Numbered from the stretch's first letter, positions 49,304 through 58,330 are shown. The stretch: 64,000 bases of DNA from an uncultured Eubacteriales bacterium (GCA_900548145.1 URJB01000001.1:248001-312000), one strand, 5' to 3'. The notes: generated from the sequence alone by a model not told the origin. Program-made: numbers and translations.

Positions 49304-50647
49304 ATGTCCGAAGAAACCTATTGGCAGCAGGGAGACCAACGCGCCTACTCGCCTCTGCGGGGCAGGCGTACTGCCGACGCGGTAGTAGTCGGCGGCGGCC
49401 TGACCGGGCTGACGGTCGCCCTGTGGCTGTGCCGTGCCGGTCTGCGGGTGGTTCTGTTGGAGGCGAACACGCTGGGTTCCGGCTCCACGGCCTGTTGTCT
49501 GGGAAGGGTCAGTCTGTTGAGCGGCGTTTCGCTGTCAAAGCTGGAAAAACGCTTCGGGCAGGAATGGGCCAGCGCCTACGGAAGCTTTCAGCAGAATGCC
49601 TTTCACACTTTGCAAGAGCTCAGCCGGGAGAAAACAGTCTCATGGGATTGGCAGACGCTGGACGACCGGCTTCTAGGTGGAGAACGTCCAAGGGCGGAGA
49701 TGGACGCATTTCGCAAAGCGGGCATTTCTGTCGAAATAGAAACGTCCTTTTCGTCTCGCTTTGCGGAGAAGGAATGTCTGCTGCTTCGAAACATGGTGGC
49801 GCTGCATCCGCTGCGGTATCTGCGTTTTCTGGCCCGTCAGGGAGAAAAACACGGATTATGCATCTTTGAGCATTCCCGGGTCGTTGCGCTGGAAACCAAT
49901 CTTGCTTCCACGGAACGGGGCAGCGTACAAGCCCCCTATATCGTTGTCGCTACAGGCTACCCTATTGTGAACACGCCCGGCTGGTATTTTCTTCGAACGG
50001 TCCAGCGAAAGGGCTGTCTGATTCCTTTGGAGGGAGCCCTGTCCCATGAGGGGATGCTGACCGATTCAGATGGCTGTTTTGCTTTGCGGCCGGTTCGAAA
50101 CGGAACGTTGGCACAGCTGACGCTCCAGCGAGTAGGAGAATTTTCCCGTCAGCCGCCCCTTGAACAGTTCCGTCAGCAGACTGCGTCCTATCTGGAAAAC
50201 CGGCCCTCCGGACAAATCTTTGTCAGTACGGAAGTTTATTCTGCCGACGGTCTGCCCTACATCGGGCCCTATGGCCGCCGAACGCCCAATCTCTTTGTGG
50301 CCGCAGCCTACGGCGGACAGGGGATATTGGGCAGCATCACGGCGGCGCAGGTCATCAGCGCCCGCATTTTGGGGCTGCGCTGCGAGGGAGACTTTATTTT
50401 TTCCGGGCAGCGAAACGCGGCGGTTTCGCGCATGGACGAGCTGAAAACCTGTTTTTCTATCAGCGCGCATTATGCAAGCGGGTCATTTCGTACCCATGCT
50501 CCGCGCTGCCCGCACATGGGATGCAGAATGAAGTTCAACCCATCGACGCGGCTATGGGAATGTCCCTGCCATGGATCGCGCTTCGATGGGATCGGCCATT
50601 GGCGAAACGGCCCCGCAGTACATGACGCAATCATACGGAGAAAGTAG
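49304..50647 (+). CDS. FAD oxidoreductase fused to a Rieske [2Fe-2S] domain
   Basis: 447 residues. The DAO domain begins with ADAVVVGGGLTGLTVALWL and has GSGSTACCLGRVSLLSG; LPYIGPYGRRTPNLFVAAAYGGQGILGS closes the FAD site. The C-terminal Rieske motif is CPHMGCRM (near residue 405) and CPCHGSRF. This is the YhfW-like arrangement. The Rieske part is compact and its function unknown; a tidy explanation is amine or amino-acid oxidation with electrons passing to the cluster. Single-gene unit with AGGAGG before the ATG. Confidence 0.88.
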   Translation: MSEETYWQQGDQRAYSPLRGRRTADAVVVGGGLTGLTVALWLCRAGLRVVLLEANTLGSGSTACCLGRVSLLSGVSLSKLEKRFGQEWASAYGSFQQNAFHTLQELSREKTVSWDWQTLDDRLLGGERPRAEMDAFRKAGISVEIETSFSSRFAEKECLLLRNMVALHPLRYLRFLARQGEKHGLCIFEHSRVVALETNLASTERGSVQAPYIVVATGYPIVNTPGWYFLRTVQRKGCLIPLEGALSHEGMLTDSDGCFALRPVRNGTLAQLTLQRVGEFSRQPPLEQFRQQTASYLENRPSGQIFVSTEVYSADGLPYIGPYGRRTPNLFVAAAYGGQGILGSITAAQVISARILGLRCEGDFIFSGQRNAAVSRMDELKTCFSISAHYASGSFRTHAPRCPHMGCRMKFNPSTRLWECPCHGSRFDGIGHWRNGPAVHDAIIRRK

Positions 50648-50710
50648 GAGCAGCCGGTTTCATCTCCAATGTGAAACACAACTTTCAGCCAAAACACGTT
50701 TTAATCACGG

Positions 50711-50745
50711 CCAGCACGGGTTCAAAACCCTGCCGGCTGTTTTTT
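50711..50745 (+). terminator. Terminator after the FAD-Rieske gene
   Basis: CAGC...GGGTT and AACCC...GCTG form an imperfect stem (50711-50739) followed by six T. Confidence 0.6.
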
Positions 50746-50835
50746 GTCTTTGACCGCTGTTAGGAGCGCCGCAGAAGCGCCGTTAAAGGCGGGTGTAACA
50801 GTTGAGGCGCTAGGGTAGGAATTTGGGGAGAAATA

Positions 50836-50844
50836 TGATATAAT
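50836..50844 (+). promoter_or_regulatory. Extended -10 promoter of the CotH cassette
   Basis: TGATATAAT: TGn with a perfect TATAAT (50839-50844), 65 bases before the CotH start. No -35 consensus at 17 bases. Confidence 0.55.
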
Positions 50845-50909
50845 GGACGCGCACGCCCTTTGAATGGGCTGCTTTGTGAATCGTAAAGGAACGAAAGGAG
50901 GCCCTGCGT

Positions 50910-53900
50910 ATGCAGTATAACACCGCGGGACAGCCCAAAAGCCGCCCCACGCGGGATTATGCTCCGAAAAAGCACAAAAATAAAAAGCTGGCGAATCTGC
51001 CGCTGCTGCTGCTCTTCGTGGCGCTGCTGGCGCTGATGTATGTACTCTTTCCCAAGGAGGCGGGCCGTCATGTGGGGCACTCCCAATATGAAGGGCTGGT
51101 CATCAGCGAGGTCATGAGCGCCAACAATTCCGCCGTTCCGGATGAAAACGGCAACTTCCCGGACTGGCTGGAGATCTACAACGGCTCTGACCACGACATC
51201 GACATGGAAGGCGTGATGATCTCCCACCGCAGCGACCGTATTTCCTTCCCCTTCCCCGCCTATACGCTGAAGGCGGGCGAGCGGGTGATCGTATATGCGT
51301 CCAACAGCTGGCAAAAGGACGATCCCACCAAGCCCTTCCATGGAAAATTCAAAATTTCGTCGGCTGGCGCACATCTGGCCCTATACGACCCGGATATGTA
51401 CCTGATCGATGAGATCACCGTGCCCACCATGACGCCGGACACCAGCTATATTCTGGCTTTGATCGACGAGGACGGCACCCGTCATTATGAAGTGACGGAT
51501 TATTACAGCCCCGGGTATGAGAACACCGAAGAGGGCTTTTTGGCCTACCGTTCCGCCAACGCCATGGCGGCGGGTTCGCTGGTCATCAACGAAGTCTGCC
51601 CCGATCCCAAGGTGGGCATCCCTGACGAGGACGGCGACATGTCCGACTGGCTGGAATTGAAGAATAACACCGACCAGACCATTCGTCTGAGCGGCTATTA
51701 TCTGAGCGACAAGGAAAATAAGCCCATGAAGTGGTGCTTTCCCGAAGGCGCTTCCATTCCTGCGGGCGGATATTATCTGGTCTACTGCAGCGGCAAGGAT
51801 AAAATGCAGCAGAACGGCATTCCCCACACCAATTTCCGCATCAGCGCCGAACGGGAAACGCTGGTCCTCAGCGACGCAGGCGGCCATTTGCTGGATCGCG
51901 TCACCATCGAGAATGTGCCGGTGGACTACTCCGTCGGCCGTGATTCCAGCGGCAATCTGGTTCAGTTTGTCCTGACCACGCCTGGCCAGAGCAATGACGC
52001 CAACGGTCAGGCCAAGGCGGATGAGCTGATCCGTGCCTACAATCCAACGGGGGTCATCATCAGCGAAGTGCTGGCCTCCAATGACGCTGTCGCCCTCGGC
52101 GCTTCCGGGGCGGCAGTGGATTTTATTGAGCTGTACAACACCAGCGGTTCCACCGTCGATCTGTCCAGCTACGGCCTGAGCGACTCTCTGAAGCGCCCCC
52201 GGCGCTGGCAGTTTCCGCAGGGAACAACGCTCGGTCCCGGTGAATATCTGGTCGTCTACTGCGACGGCAAAAGTACTCTGACTTCCAATACTGAATACCA
52301 CACCAATTTCAAAATCAAACGGGCAGGCGGCGAAACCGTCTCCTTCTGCGACCCCACCGGCAAGGTGCTGGATCGTATTCCCCTTAGTCTGATCCCCACC
52401 GACCACAGCTACGGCCGCACGTCCGGCTACGGCGGCTTCTATTATTATGACTCTCCCACCCCCGGCGAGCCCAACGGAACGGGCTACTATGGCTACGCAA
52501 GCAATCCGTCGTTCTCCGAACGCGGCGGCGAATATAAAGGCACCCTGACCCTGACCATTTCCGTGCCCAGCAGCACCGTGGTCTACTACACCACGGACGG
52601 TTCCATCCCAACGGAGGAAAACGCTACCCGCTACAACGAGGGCGACGCCTTTGAGATCAACAGCACCGTGGTGCTGCGGGCGCGTGCATTCGACCCCACC
52701 GGGCTTTTGCAGCCCAGTGAGGTCATCACCAGCACTTATCTTATGAACCTGTACCACGCCTTCCCCATCGTCAGTCTGGTGGCCGACCCAGACGTTCTGT
52801 GGAACTCGGATCACGGTATGCTGACCATCGGCGACAACGTGGACAAATCGAATGGCATCCCCTTCAAGAACACCGTCTACCGCGCCGTAAAAGAGCAGCT
52901 GGGCGCACAGCCCGGCCACGTGGAGTATTACGACAAGGAGAACAACCAGCTGCTGAATCAGGACATGGAGTTTAAGCTGCAGGGGCAGTACAGTCTGGAC
53001 ATGCCGCAGAAATCCTTCAAGTTCCGCTCCAAGTCCAAATACGGCGAAAAGTATTTCAACGCGAAGCTGTTCCCGGATCGGGAATACACCCAGTACAAGG
53101 GCTTCGTGCTGCGGAACTCCGGTAACGACTCCGTCTGGACGCGGCTGAACGACGGTCTGCAAAGCCGCTTGATCGACCGTTTCAACGAGCAGACGGACAA
53201 TCCCTCCACAGTCATTCATCAGGCGTGGAACCCGGTAGTGGTCTACCTGAACGGCGCGTACTGGGGCCATTACAACATGCGCGAACGCGTCGACCGCTTC
53301 TTCGTTGCCCAGCACGAAGGACTATCGCTGGACGAAGCCGACCAGATGGATATTCTGGAGAGCAGTGGTACCCGTTCCAGCCAGATTTTCTACGGCAGCA
53401 ACAAAGAATACAAGGCGCTGGTGGAGCGTGTGGAGAAATCCTCTCCCGGCACCAACCCGGACGATCTGCAGTACATTTTGGACAATGTAGACGTGGACAA
53501 CTACTTCGACTACATGGCCTTTGAAATGTTCTTCGGCAACTCCGACCCCGGCAACATCCGCTTCTACAAGCTGAAGCAGGAAGGCTCCAAGTGGCGCTGG
53601 ATCTTCTACGACGCGGACTACGGCCTGTTCAATTCCGGCTTTGACAGCCCTACCAGCTACTTGAAGGAATCAGGCGCCGGCCAGCAGAAGATTCGAAACA
53701 CGCTGATCCGAAAGCTGCTGGAAAACGACGAAATGAAGGACAAGTTCCTGACGCGTCTTGGGGAAATTTACCAGTTCATGACCACCGAGACCATGACCAA
53801 CGAGCTGAATACCATGGCTGCCATTCTGGAGCCTGAAATGACCATGCATTTCAACCGTTGGGCGGAAGAAAACGACAAAGCCATCAACTTTGACTCTCCC

Positions 53901-54101
53901 ACCACGCCCGAGGGTGCGCTGCGCTACTGGAACACCCGTCTGAACTTCACCCGCAACGTGCTCAAGAAGCGTCCCACCTACTTCTACGAAATGGTGCAGG
54001 AGCGCTTCAACCTGAGTGACGAACAGATGCTGAACTACTTCGGCGAAAAGCCGGAGCTGCCCAGCGACGCCATTGTCACCGAAGGCAAGAAGTGGGGCTA
54101 A
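50910..54101 (+). CDS. CotH-kinase family protein with three lamin-tail domains
   Basis: 1063 residues. A basic N-terminus and one membrane helix (LPLLLLFVALLALMYVLF, residues 30-47) put the rest outside. Three lamin-tail domains follow (about 62-180, 222-345, 380-505; each starts like GLVISEVMSANNS and has DWLEIYN). A chitobiase-like beta domain (about 534-610, STVVYYTTDGSIPTEENAT) precedes the CotH kinase domain (about 615-1030) with QKSFKFRSKSKYG, LRNSGNDS, GHYNMRERVDRFF and the metal-site FYDADYGLF. CotH enzymes phosphorylate proteins. It heads a cassette with DUF4956 and VTC-domain genes. The ATG is eight bases after AAAGGAGG. Confidence 0.9.
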   Translation: MQYNTAGQPKSRPTRDYAPKKHKNKKLANLPLLLLFVALLALMYVLFPKEAGRHVGHSQYEGLVISEVMSANNSAVPDENGNFPDWLEIYNGSDHDIDMEGVMISHRSDRISFPFPAYTLKAGERVIVYASNSWQKDDPTKPFHGKFKISSAGAHLALYDPDMYLIDEITVPTMTPDTSYILALIDEDGTRHYEVTDYYSPGYENTEEGFLAYRSANAMAAGSLVINEVCPDPKVGIPDEDGDMSDWLELKNNTDQTIRLSGYYLSDKENKPMKWCFPEGASIPAGGYYLVYCSGKDKMQQNGIPHTNFRISAERETLVLSDAGGHLLDRVTIENVPVDYSVGRDSSGNLVQFVLTTPGQSNDANGQAKADELIRAYNPTGVIISEVLASNDAVALGASGAAVDFIELYNTSGSTVDLSSYGLSDSLKRPRRWQFPQGTTLGPGEYLVVYCDGKSTLTSNTEYHTNFKIKRAGGETVSFCDPTGKVLDRIPLSLIPTDHSYGRTSGYGGFYYYDSPTPGEPNGTGYYGYASNPSFSERGGEYKGTLTLTISVPSSTVVYYTTDGSIPTEENATRYNEGDAFEINSTVVLRARAFDPTGLLQPSEVITSTYLMNLYHAFPIVSLVADPDVLWNSDHGMLTIGDNVDKSNGIPFKNTVYRAVKEQLGAQPGHVEYYDKENNQLLNQDMEFKLQGQYSLDMPQKSFKFRSKSKYGEKYFNAKLFPDREYTQYKGFVLRNSGNDSVWTRLNDGLQSRLIDRFNEQTDNPSTVIHQAWNPVVVYLNGAYWGHYNMRERVDRFFVAQHEGLSLDEADQMDILESSGTRSSQIFYGSNKEYKALVERVEKSSPGTNPDDLQYILDNVDVDNYFDYMAFEMFFGNSDPGNIRFYKLKQEGSKWRWIFYDADYGLFNSGFDSPTSYLKESGAGQQKIRNTLIRKLLENDEMKDKFLTRLGEIYQFMTTETMTNELNTMAAILEPEMTMHFNRWAEENDKAINFDSPTTPEGALRYWNTRLNFTRNVLKKRPTYFYEMVQERFNLSDEQMLNYFGEKPELPSDAIVTEGKKWG

Positions 54102-54109
54102 CCACCAGG

Positions 54110-54485
54110 GGCAGTGCCCCTGGACCCCAGTTCACGTTTGAGCTGACGAGTTTCATCATGCTACCGCCGCGTGAATGGCTTGGGGGCAGTGCTCCTGAAC
54201 CTCGGTTTGCGTTTTGGTTGGCTAGTTTCTCAAGCTATCGCCGCGTGAATGGCTTGAGGGCAGTGCCTCTGAACCCCAGTTCGCGTTTGAACTGGCGAGT
54301 TTCATCATGCTTTCACCGCGTGAATGGCTTGAGGGCAGTGCCCGTGGGTTCCGGTTCGCGTTTGAGCTGGCGAGTTTTATCATGCTATCGCCGCGTGAAT
54401 GGCTTGAGGGCAGTGCTCCTGAACCTCGGTTTGCGTTTAAGTTGGCTAGCTACACAAGCTGTCGCTGCGTGAACGGTTTGGAAGA
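54110..54485 (+). repeat. Five-copy 75-bp tandem repeat
   Basis: The core CAGTGC recurs at 54112, 54187, 54261, 54336 and 54411, giving periods of 75, 74, 75 and 75 bases. Each unit holds an imperfect palindrome around GGGCAGTGCCC, a GAACC..AGTTCGCGTTT block, and ends with CCGCGTGAATGGCTTGAG. Copies differ by about 10-25 percent. A period of 25 codons keeps frames open by chance, so the open frames here are probably not genes. It lies between the CotH and DUF4956 genes. Confidence 0.9.
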
Positions 54486-54632
54486 AACAGCTTTCTACCT
54501 ATCCTTGCCCCTTGCGTGCCTCCACGATGTCAACGTGGAGGTCAGCCATGGGAAATTGCCCCATCGGATTGACAAGCCCTGTTCCTTGCGTTACCCTATC
54601 ATTATGCCATATGCCAAAGGAGGAACCCCGTC
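54486..54632 (+). promoter_or_regulatory. Leader region of the DUF4956 gene with possible promoter
   Basis: A hairpin CCTCCACG/CGTGGAGG (54516-54540) is followed by TTGACA (54569-54574), 17 bases and TACCCT (54592-54597). The -10 is poor. If real, the last two genes of the cassette can be transcribed apart from CotH. Confidence 0.35.
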
Positions 54633-55322
54633 ATGTACTCTTCTTCCCTGCTGCAACTGAGCAGCGTCGTCAACGCCACTGGTCTGGCCGCGCAGTTCAA
54701 ATCCATCGTTCCTTCCGACCTGTTTCTGGCCCTTGGACTGGGCTTTGTGATCGGTCTCATCATTGCGATCGTGTACCGCAAGACCTATCGCGGCGTTCTG
54801 TACAGTCCCTCCTTTGCCCTGACGCTGATCATGCTTACCCTCATCACCACGCCGGTGGTTATGTGTATCAAGAGCGACATTGCGCTGTCCATGGGTATGG
54901 TGGGCGCGCTGTCCATCGTGCGTTTCCGTACTGCTGTCAAAGACCCGCTGGATACCGCCTATATGTTCTGGGCGCTGACGATGGGCATTCTGCTGGGTGC
55001 GGGGCTGTACCTGATCGCCCTGATCGTGGTGCTGTGCATTTCCGTGCTGATGATCGTGCTTTCCTTTGCCAAGCTTTCTTCCACCAATGCCTACCTGCTG
55101 GTGGTTCACTATGACGAGTTCTGCGAAGGAGCCATTCAGTCCGAGCTGCGCCGCAGTGTGAAGACCTCCAAGCTGCGTTCCAAGACCCTGACCCGCGGCG
55201 GAGCGGAAATGACCTACGAAGTCCGCATTGACGCCCGCAACGAGGTCGTTACCCGGATGCTGGATATTGAGGGCGTTCACGATGCAACCCTCGTCGCCTG
55301 CCAGTCTGAGATTGGCGCTTAA
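54633..55322 (+). CDS. DUF4956 membrane protein
   Basis: 229 residues. Four hydrophobic segments (LFLALGLGFVIGLIIAIVY, SPSFALTLIMLTLITTPVVMC, SMGMVGALSIVRFRTAVKDP region, LLGAGLYLIALIVVLCISVLMIVL) precede a cytoplasmic domain with SKLRSKTLTRGGAEMTYEVR. The GALSIVRFRTAVKDPLDTAYMFW block is the DUF4956 signature. These proteins commonly neighbour CotH and VTC-domain proteins, as here; the role is unknown. AAAGGAGG is nine bases before the ATG. Confidence 0.9.
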   Translation: MYSSSLLQLSSVVNATGLAAQFKSIVPSDLFLALGLGFVIGLIIAIVYRKTYRGVLYSPSFALTLIMLTLITTPVVMCIKSDIALSMGMVGALSIVRFRTAVKDPLDTAYMFWALTMGILLGAGLYLIALIVVLCISVLMIVLSFAKLSSTNAYLLVVHYDEFCEGAIQSELRRSVKTSKLRSKTLTRGGAEMTYEVRIDARNEVVTRMLDIEGVHDATLVACQSEIGA

Positions 55323-55466
55323 GTGACGGACGCCTTGCTTCATCAGCTGCAGGACTGCTTGAAAGAGGGACGGCTTGGCTGCCCAGTAGCGGTTGTCGCC
55401 GAGTCCGCGTCAAAGTCTGCTTCTCGTTTTATCTGATTTTCATTTCCCGAAAGGAGTCCCTCCACG

Positions 55467-56171
55467 ATGGCCATTACGGTGCCCCTGCGGCATGAGCTGA
55501 AATTCTATATTAACCCTGTGGAATATCAGGTACTCTCCCGCCAGCTGGATCGTGTGCTGGAACGGGATCCCAACGGGGACGAAAACAACGAGTATCACAT
55601 CCGTTCCCTGTACTTTGACACCATCTACAACGACGCCCTGCTGGACAAGTTGGACGGCGTGAAAAACCGTGACAAGTACCGCATCCGCATCTACAATTTT
55701 TCGGACAAATTCATTCGCATGGAGTGTAAAACCAAGGTCGGTTCCCTGATCTCCAAGCGGTCGGTAGCAATTCCCAAGCTGCTGGCAGAGCAGATCATCG
55801 CCGGGGATCCCACTGGGCTGGAGCAGAGCCGCAGCGGCCTTCTGCGGGATGTATACCGGGAAATGAAGATCAACTACCTTCATCCCGTGGTCATTGTGGA
55901 CTACGTCCGGGAGGCATACCTCCACCCCGCCGAAGAAGTGCGGATCACCTTTGATAAGCAGCTGCACAGCGGGCTTCATTCCATCGATATTTTTAACCCC
56001 TACGTTCCTACGCTTTCCCCCTTCGACCACGACGAAATGATCCTGGAGGTCAAATTCAACCGGGTTCTCCCCAATTATATCCGCGACCTGCTTTGTACCT
56101 GTGTTCACAGCGCCCAGAACAGCGCCATTTCCAAATACGTATGGTGCCGCCGATTCGAGAATTACGAATAA
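55467..56171 (+). CDS. VTC-domain polyphosphate polymerase-like protein
   Basis: 234 residues, a complete single VTC domain. The tunnel residues of the triphosphate-tunnel fold are visible: RHELKFYIN, IRSLYFDT, KYRIRIYN, RMECKTKV with ISKRSV, EVKFNRVLP and AISKYVWC. Yeast Vtc4 uses such residues to make polyphosphate from ATP. Bacterial VTC proteins near CotH are poorly studied; polyphosphate synthesis is predicted from the motif set. Cytoplasmic, no membrane helix, so partnership with the DUF4956 membrane protein is plausible. Confidence 0.9.
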   Translation: MAITVPLRHELKFYINPVEYQVLSRQLDRVLERDPNGDENNEYHIRSLYFDTIYNDALLDKLDGVKNRDKYRIRIYNFSDKFIRMECKTKVGSLISKRSVAIPKLLAEQIIAGDPTGLEQSRSGLLRDVYREMKINYLHPVVIVDYVREAYLHPAEEVRITFDKQLHSGLHSIDIFNPYVPTLSPFDHDEMILEVKFNRVLPNYIRDLLCTCVHSAQNSAISKYVWCRRFENYE

Positions 56172-56182
56172 GTCTGCCCAAT

Positions 56183-56225
56183 AAAAAACGCCTTCGGTCG
56201 TTCATCCAGACCGAAGGCGTTTTTT
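56183..56225. terminator. Bidirectional terminator
   Basis: CGCCTTCGGTC, loop of nine, GACCGAAGGCG flanked by AAAAAA and TTTTTT. It ends both the CotH cassette and the convergent MATE gene. Confidence 0.92.
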
Positions 56226-56232
56226 GCTGCGC

Positions 56233-57576
56233 TTATAACGTTGCCGCCAGTTTTCGGTAACTCTTGGCAAAATAGAGGATTTCAGCAACTGCCGTGATCG
56301 TCCACGAGAACACATACAGCAGATACAAGGAATCAATGGTGTGGAAATAGGCAAAAATCGTGTACACCCAGACGACCCGGAAAACGCAGGAACCCAGTAT
56401 CACGATGATCGTGGGGACCAGCGCCTTGCCCAGCCCGCGGGAGGCAGCGATGGTATTGTCCATAAAAGCGGACACCATGTAAGAAAAGCCCATCACTCGA
56501 AGCCGGGCCATCCCCGCCTCCATGACTGCCGCATCCTTGGTGAACAGAGAAAGGAACTGCCGTCCAAACACTACCAGCGAAAGCCCCAGCACCGCGCCTG
56601 CACCGAAGGAATAGGCAAGGCTGATGAAGTAACTCTGCAGCATCCGTTTTTTCTTTTTTGCGCCCATGTTCTGGCTGATAAAGCTGGAACAGGCCATATA
56701 GAAAGCGTTCATTACGTCGTAGACCAGCGCGTCGGAATTGGCGGCAGCGGAATTGCCCTCCACCGTGACGGCATCGAAGGAGTTCACACCGGACTGAATG
56801 AACAGATTGGCAATGGCAAAGATCGCGTTCTGGAACCCGGCAGGAATGCCCAGCCGAAGGACAAAGCGGGCTTTATCCGCGCTTACCTTCAGAGCATGGG
56901 GTCTGAGAGCAATATTTTCCTTGCTGCGCAACAGGGATACAATGATCAGAACGGCACAGATGCACTGGGACGCAGCGCTGGCAATGGCTACGCCTGCCAC
57001 GCCCAGCCCACAGACAATGACGAAGAAAAGGTTCATCACCACATTGGCCACCCCGGCGGTGGTCAGAAACAGCAAAGGCTTCTTGGTATTGCCCACTGCG
57101 CTGAACACGGCGTTGCCGAAATTATAGACCGCCATGGCGGGCATTCCCAAAAAGTAAATGCGCAAATAAAGCGCCGCGTCATCGATCAGCACTTCCTTGG
57201 TGTTGAGCAGTTCCAGCATGGCCCGGGAGAACAGCTGCCCCAGCACCAGAATGACCACGCCCTCCAGCAGGCACAGGATCAGCGACGTATGGACGGTTTC
57301 CGACACATCGCGGTCGCTGCGGGCGCCAAAATAGCGGGCCACCATCACGTTAACCCCATTACCCATGCCAATCAGAAAGCCGGTAAACAGCGTCACCAAA
57401 ATCGTCGTCGAGCCGACGGAACCCAGTGCTTCCGGCCCCACGAACTGGCCGACCACCATAATGTCCGCCATGTTGAACAAAGCCTGAAGCAGATTCGAAA
57501 TCATCAGCGGGACGCTGAACAAGAAAATCTGCCTGGCCAGCTTTCCTTCGGTCAGGTTTTGGGTGACGTGCTCCAT
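56233..57576 (-). CDS. MATE family efflux transporter
   Basis: 447 residues, about 12 helices. The first helix region has IFLFSVPLMISNLLQALFNM and ADIMVVGQFVGPEALGSVG, standard for NorM/DinF-like MATE proteins. The ATG at 57576 is six bases after GGAAGG; an upstream TTG is less likely. Not closely like the MATE protein at 45.5 kb. Single-gene unit; substrate unknown. Confidence 0.92.
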   Translation of the reverse strand: MEHVTQNLTEGKLARQIFLFSVPLMISNLLQALFNMADIMVVGQFVGPEALGSVGSTTILVTLFTGFLIGMGNGVNVMVARYFGARSDRDVSETVHTSLILCLLEGVVILVLGQLFSRAMLELLNTKEVLIDDAALYLRIYFLGMPAMAVYNFGNAVFSAVGNTKKPLLFLTTAGVANVVMNLFFVIVCGLGVAGVAIASAASQCICAVLIIVSLLRSKENIALRPHALKVSADKARFVLRLGIPAGFQNAIFAIANLFIQSGVNSFDAVTVEGNSAAANSDALVYDVMNAFYMACSSFISQNMGAKKKKRMLQSYFISLAYSFGAGAVLGLSLVVFGRQFLSLFTKDAAVMEAGMARLRVMGFSYMVSAFMDNTIAASRGLGKALVPTIIVILGSCVFRVVWVYTIFAYFHTIDSLYLLYVFSWTITAVAEILYFAKSYRKLAATL

Positions 57577-57670
57577 TGCAAGCCTTCCGCCTTTCGTCAA
57601 AATTCGGGTGCGTCTGACAAGCTACCATTATAGCGCGGAAATGTTTTTTTGCAATGGATTTTTGCGACTT

Positions 57671-58246
57671 TTAGCAACCAGAAACACACTGCTCTGCCGT
57701 GCGTTTTTCCAACCATTCGCTGCGAAGAATGGACATCATCAAAACGTCGGCAAAGTTGCCGTCCTTACAACGATAATTTTCCCGAAGACGGCCTTCTTCC
57801 CGAAAACCGGCGCTGCGATAGCTGGCGATTGCCCGGGCATTGGAGGCAAACACATACAGATAGATTCGATTCAGGCCGAGCTGCTGGAAACCGTAGTCCG
57901 TCATCAACCGCGCCGCTTCGCTGCCGATTCCCCTTCCGCGGGCAGTCTCCTCGCCGATAAAGATAGCGTATTCGGCGCGCAAATGCTCCCGGTCGATCTC
58001 CTTCAGAAAGACCGTGCCAACGGATCGATTCTGCGCCTTATCCACGATGATGAACTGGTCGCATTTCCCGGACAACACCATCTCCCGAAGCCATTGACGG
58101 TGCCGTTCTTCTGTGATCGGCTCCTGCCGAAACAACGTCCCATAAACGCGAGGATCGCTGCGCCAACGCACGATCAGCGGCGTGTCTTCGAGGGTAATGG
58201 GGCGCAAAACAATCTGTTTGCCCTCTATTCTGACGTTTTCATCCAT
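57671..58246 (-). CDS. GNAT acetyltransferase (RimJ/RimL or PseH-like)
   Basis: 191 residues from the ATG at 58246 (AGGGTGAA upstream); ATG codons at 58252 and 58264 are alternatives. KQIVLRPITLEDTPLIVRWRSDPRV opens the fold; the acetyl-CoA motif is GEETARGRGIGSEAARLM, and YLYVFASNARAIASYRSAGFREEG closes it. The overall pattern resembles PseH-type amino-sugar acetyltransferases as well as ribosomal RimJ-like enzymes. No nucleotide-sugar gene adjoins, so the substrate is open. Confidence 0.85.
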   Translation of the reverse strand: MDENVRIEGKQIVLRPITLEDTPLIVRWRSDPRVYGTLFRQEPITEERHRQWLREMVLSGKCDQFIIVDKAQNRSVGTVFLKEIDREHLRAEYAIFIGEETARGRGIGSEAARLMTDYGFQQLGLNRIYLYVFASNARAIASYRSAGFREEGRLRENYRCKDGNFADVLMMSILRSEWLEKRTAEQCVSGC

Positions 58247-58330
58247 TTTCATTTCACCCTGCATCCGGCTTCTGACGAGGCCGACTTTTTCGTTCTGATT
58301 GTAGTCCATTCAGCGGAATTTGGCAAGAGC

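Noticed and set aside
51381..53315. 644-codon open frame on the minus strand opposite the CotH gene
   Set aside because: Valine- and glycine-rich composition typical of an antisense frame; the plus-strand product has clear lamin-tail and CotH domains.
54092..54472. 126-codon frame through the 75-bp repeats
   Set aside because: The repeat unit is 25 codons, so a stop-free frame repeats itself. No ribosome binding site, and the one-base loss in copy 2 breaks the peptide repeat.
54110..54485. CRISPR array
   Set aside because: The copies are directly joined at a 75-bp period without unique spacers, and copies diverge; no cas genes are nearby.
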